A DNA stretch of 8,279 nucleotides from Chryseobacterium gleum. GTDB taxonomy: Bacteria > Bacteroidota > Bacteroidia > Flavobacteriales_D > Crocinitomicaceae. The position numbers were made by a program, and so were the translations under genes. Location: positions 1-8,279 of the forward strand of contig CAMCQW010000075.1 of NCBI GenBank assembly GCA_945877045.1, given 5' to 3'. The notes beneath the pieces are model-generated. The model did no database searches and was not told the DNA's origin. It saw only the letters and a program-made list of their open reading frames with translations. Of the stretch, positions 7,744 to 8,279 are shown piece after piece (the first letter of the stretch is position 1; each line of letters opens with the position of its first letter).

Positions 7744-8019
7744 ATGGTACAAGAAGTTTTTCTAGTTGAAAAGGAGAGTATTGTTAATTGTACGTTTAAC
7801 AACAAACTTGATATAGTTCAGCAAAACGATTTGCAAAAAAAAATAGAAGACGCCACCATACTTGGTAATGCGCATCATTCCAAAGTTTCTATTATTTTTC
7901 AGGATGATGAAAGTGTAAAACGCGTTGACACCACAATTTGGGCTGCCGGATCAAAATTCATCTGTCTTAAAGGAGGTATTTGGATTCCAATTAATCGAAT
8001 TATTGAAATTTTAATTTAA
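7744..8019 (+). CDS. Small uncharacterised protein (91 aa) upstream of dsbD-like gene
   Basis: I do not recognise a named family. The 91-residue product has no signal peptide or membrane segment and should be cytoplasmic. It has two parts: an N-terminal stretch (residues 10-43) with a likely amphipathic helix (about 26-38, rich in Q, K, E, D), and a C-terminal part (47-90) of alternating hydrophobic strands: KVSIIFQDD, VDTTIWAAG, KFICLKGG, then IPINRIIEIL. That strand-turn-strand pattern, with a glycine pair followed by a proline, suggests a small beta barrel (SH3/Sm-like) fold; this is inference from the pattern only. There are two cysteines (16 and 74). Support for being a real gene: it opens 97 bp after tsaD, its stop is 9 bp before the dsbD-like ATG, its codon use resembles the neighbours, and the composition is protein-like. 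I have a vague memory of similar short proteins in Bacteroidota genomes but cannot name them. The start ATG at 7744 is the first in frame after a stop at 7711-7713. Confidence 0.75.
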   Translation: MVQEVFLVEKESIVNCTFNNKLDIVQQNDLQKKIEDATILGNAHHSKVSIIFQDDESVKRVDTTIWAAGSKFICLKGGIWIPINRIIEILI

Positions 8020-8028
8020 CTTTGATTA

Positions 8029-8279
8029 ATGTTGAAATACTTTCTGATACTAAATTGCCTTTATTATCTTGGGATTAATCAAATTCATGCTCAGAATCAT
8101 GTGACATGGAATTTTTCATATGATAAATCCACTCAGAAAATAATAATCAAAGGAACCATCGATAAAGGTTGGCACCTTTATTCTCAAAAAACACCACTCA
8201 ATGCTGGACCTATACCCACAACAGTGCATATCGATAAAATTAAGGGTGTAAAACTGATTGGGAATTATTCTGAAGACCT
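8029..8279 (+). CDS. DsbD-type thiol:disulfide interchange protein, N-terminal fragment (cut by window edge)
   Basis: The first 83 residues of an exported protein that runs off the right edge. Residues 1-22 form a signal peptide (hydrophobic core FLILNCLYYLGI, likely cleavage after the A of IHA or the following Q). The mature start shows the pattern of the periplasmic DsbD N-terminal (alpha) domain as found in Bacteroidota: VTWNFS (25-30), an I-rich strand, GWHLYSQ (47-53), then GPIPTT (60-65). Full-length family members pass electrons from cytoplasmic thioredoxin across the inner membrane to periplasmic thiol proteins, through this domain, a transmembrane CcdA-like core and a C-terminal thioredoxin domain; the last two parts and the alpha-domain cysteines are outside the window, so I cannot tell a complete DsbD from a stand-alone DsbD_N-domain protein. 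The ATG at 8029 is the first possible start, as an in-frame TGA lies at 8023-8025. It follows the small gene by 9 bp, suggesting cotranscription and coupled translation. Confidence 0.82.
   Translation, partial: MLKYFLILNCLYYLGINQIHAQNHVTWNFSYDKSTQKIIIKGTIDKGWHLYSQKTPLNAGPIPTTVHIDKIKGVKLIGNYSED

Noticed and set aside
7736..7765. Nine-codon upstream ORF (ATG at 7736) overlapping the start of the small gene
   Set aside because: Too short and without codon or conservation evidence; an ATG in such AT-rich sequence is expected by chance.
1..8279. Search for a defence, mobile, CRISPR or secondary-metabolite system
   Set aside because: No transposase, integrase, tRNA, direct-repeat array, nuclease or toxin-like gene was seen; the genes are core metabolic, envelope and tRNA-modification functions.

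Overview
The window reads as chromosomal DNA from a member of the Bacteroidota: it is AT-rich, the Shine-Dalgarno signals are weak or absent, the TamB protein has the form and C-terminal signature I associate with this phylum, and TamB and TsaD are divergently arranged next to a DsbD-type protein. The SucC N-terminus carries a short insertion after the HAGGRGKG motif that, from memory, fits Sphingobacteria/Chitinophagia-like lineages better than typical Flavobacteriaceae; that placement is only an inference.

The left three quarters is one minus-strand run, transcribed right to left: tamB (6603 to 2053, inner-membrane-anchored AsmA/TamB-type envelope protein), then accC (2051 to 564, biotin carboxylase of an acyl-CoA carboxylase, starting one base after the tamB stop), then sucC (506 to the window edge, succinyl-CoA synthetase beta subunit, C-terminal part outside the window). 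The right quarter is a plus-strand run: tsaD (6624 to 7646, tRNA t6A synthesis), a 97-bp AT-rich gap holding two inverted repeats, a small 91-residue protein of unknown function (7744 to 8019), and 9 bp later the N-terminus of a DsbD-type thiol:disulfide interchange protein (8029 to the edge).

The two runs diverge from a gap of only 20 bp between the tamB ATG and the TTG start of tsaD, so any promoters must overlap coding sequence. The genes are mostly core housekeeping: central carbon metabolism, acyl-CoA carboxylation, envelope assembly or lipid traffic, and tRNA modification. I see no mobile element, CRISPR array, RNA gene, toxin or defence system, and no convincing new multi-gene system. 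The points most worth a second look are the small conserved-looking protein with its hairpin-bearing leader, the very tight tamB/tsaD divergence with a TTG start, and the tamB-accC coupling.
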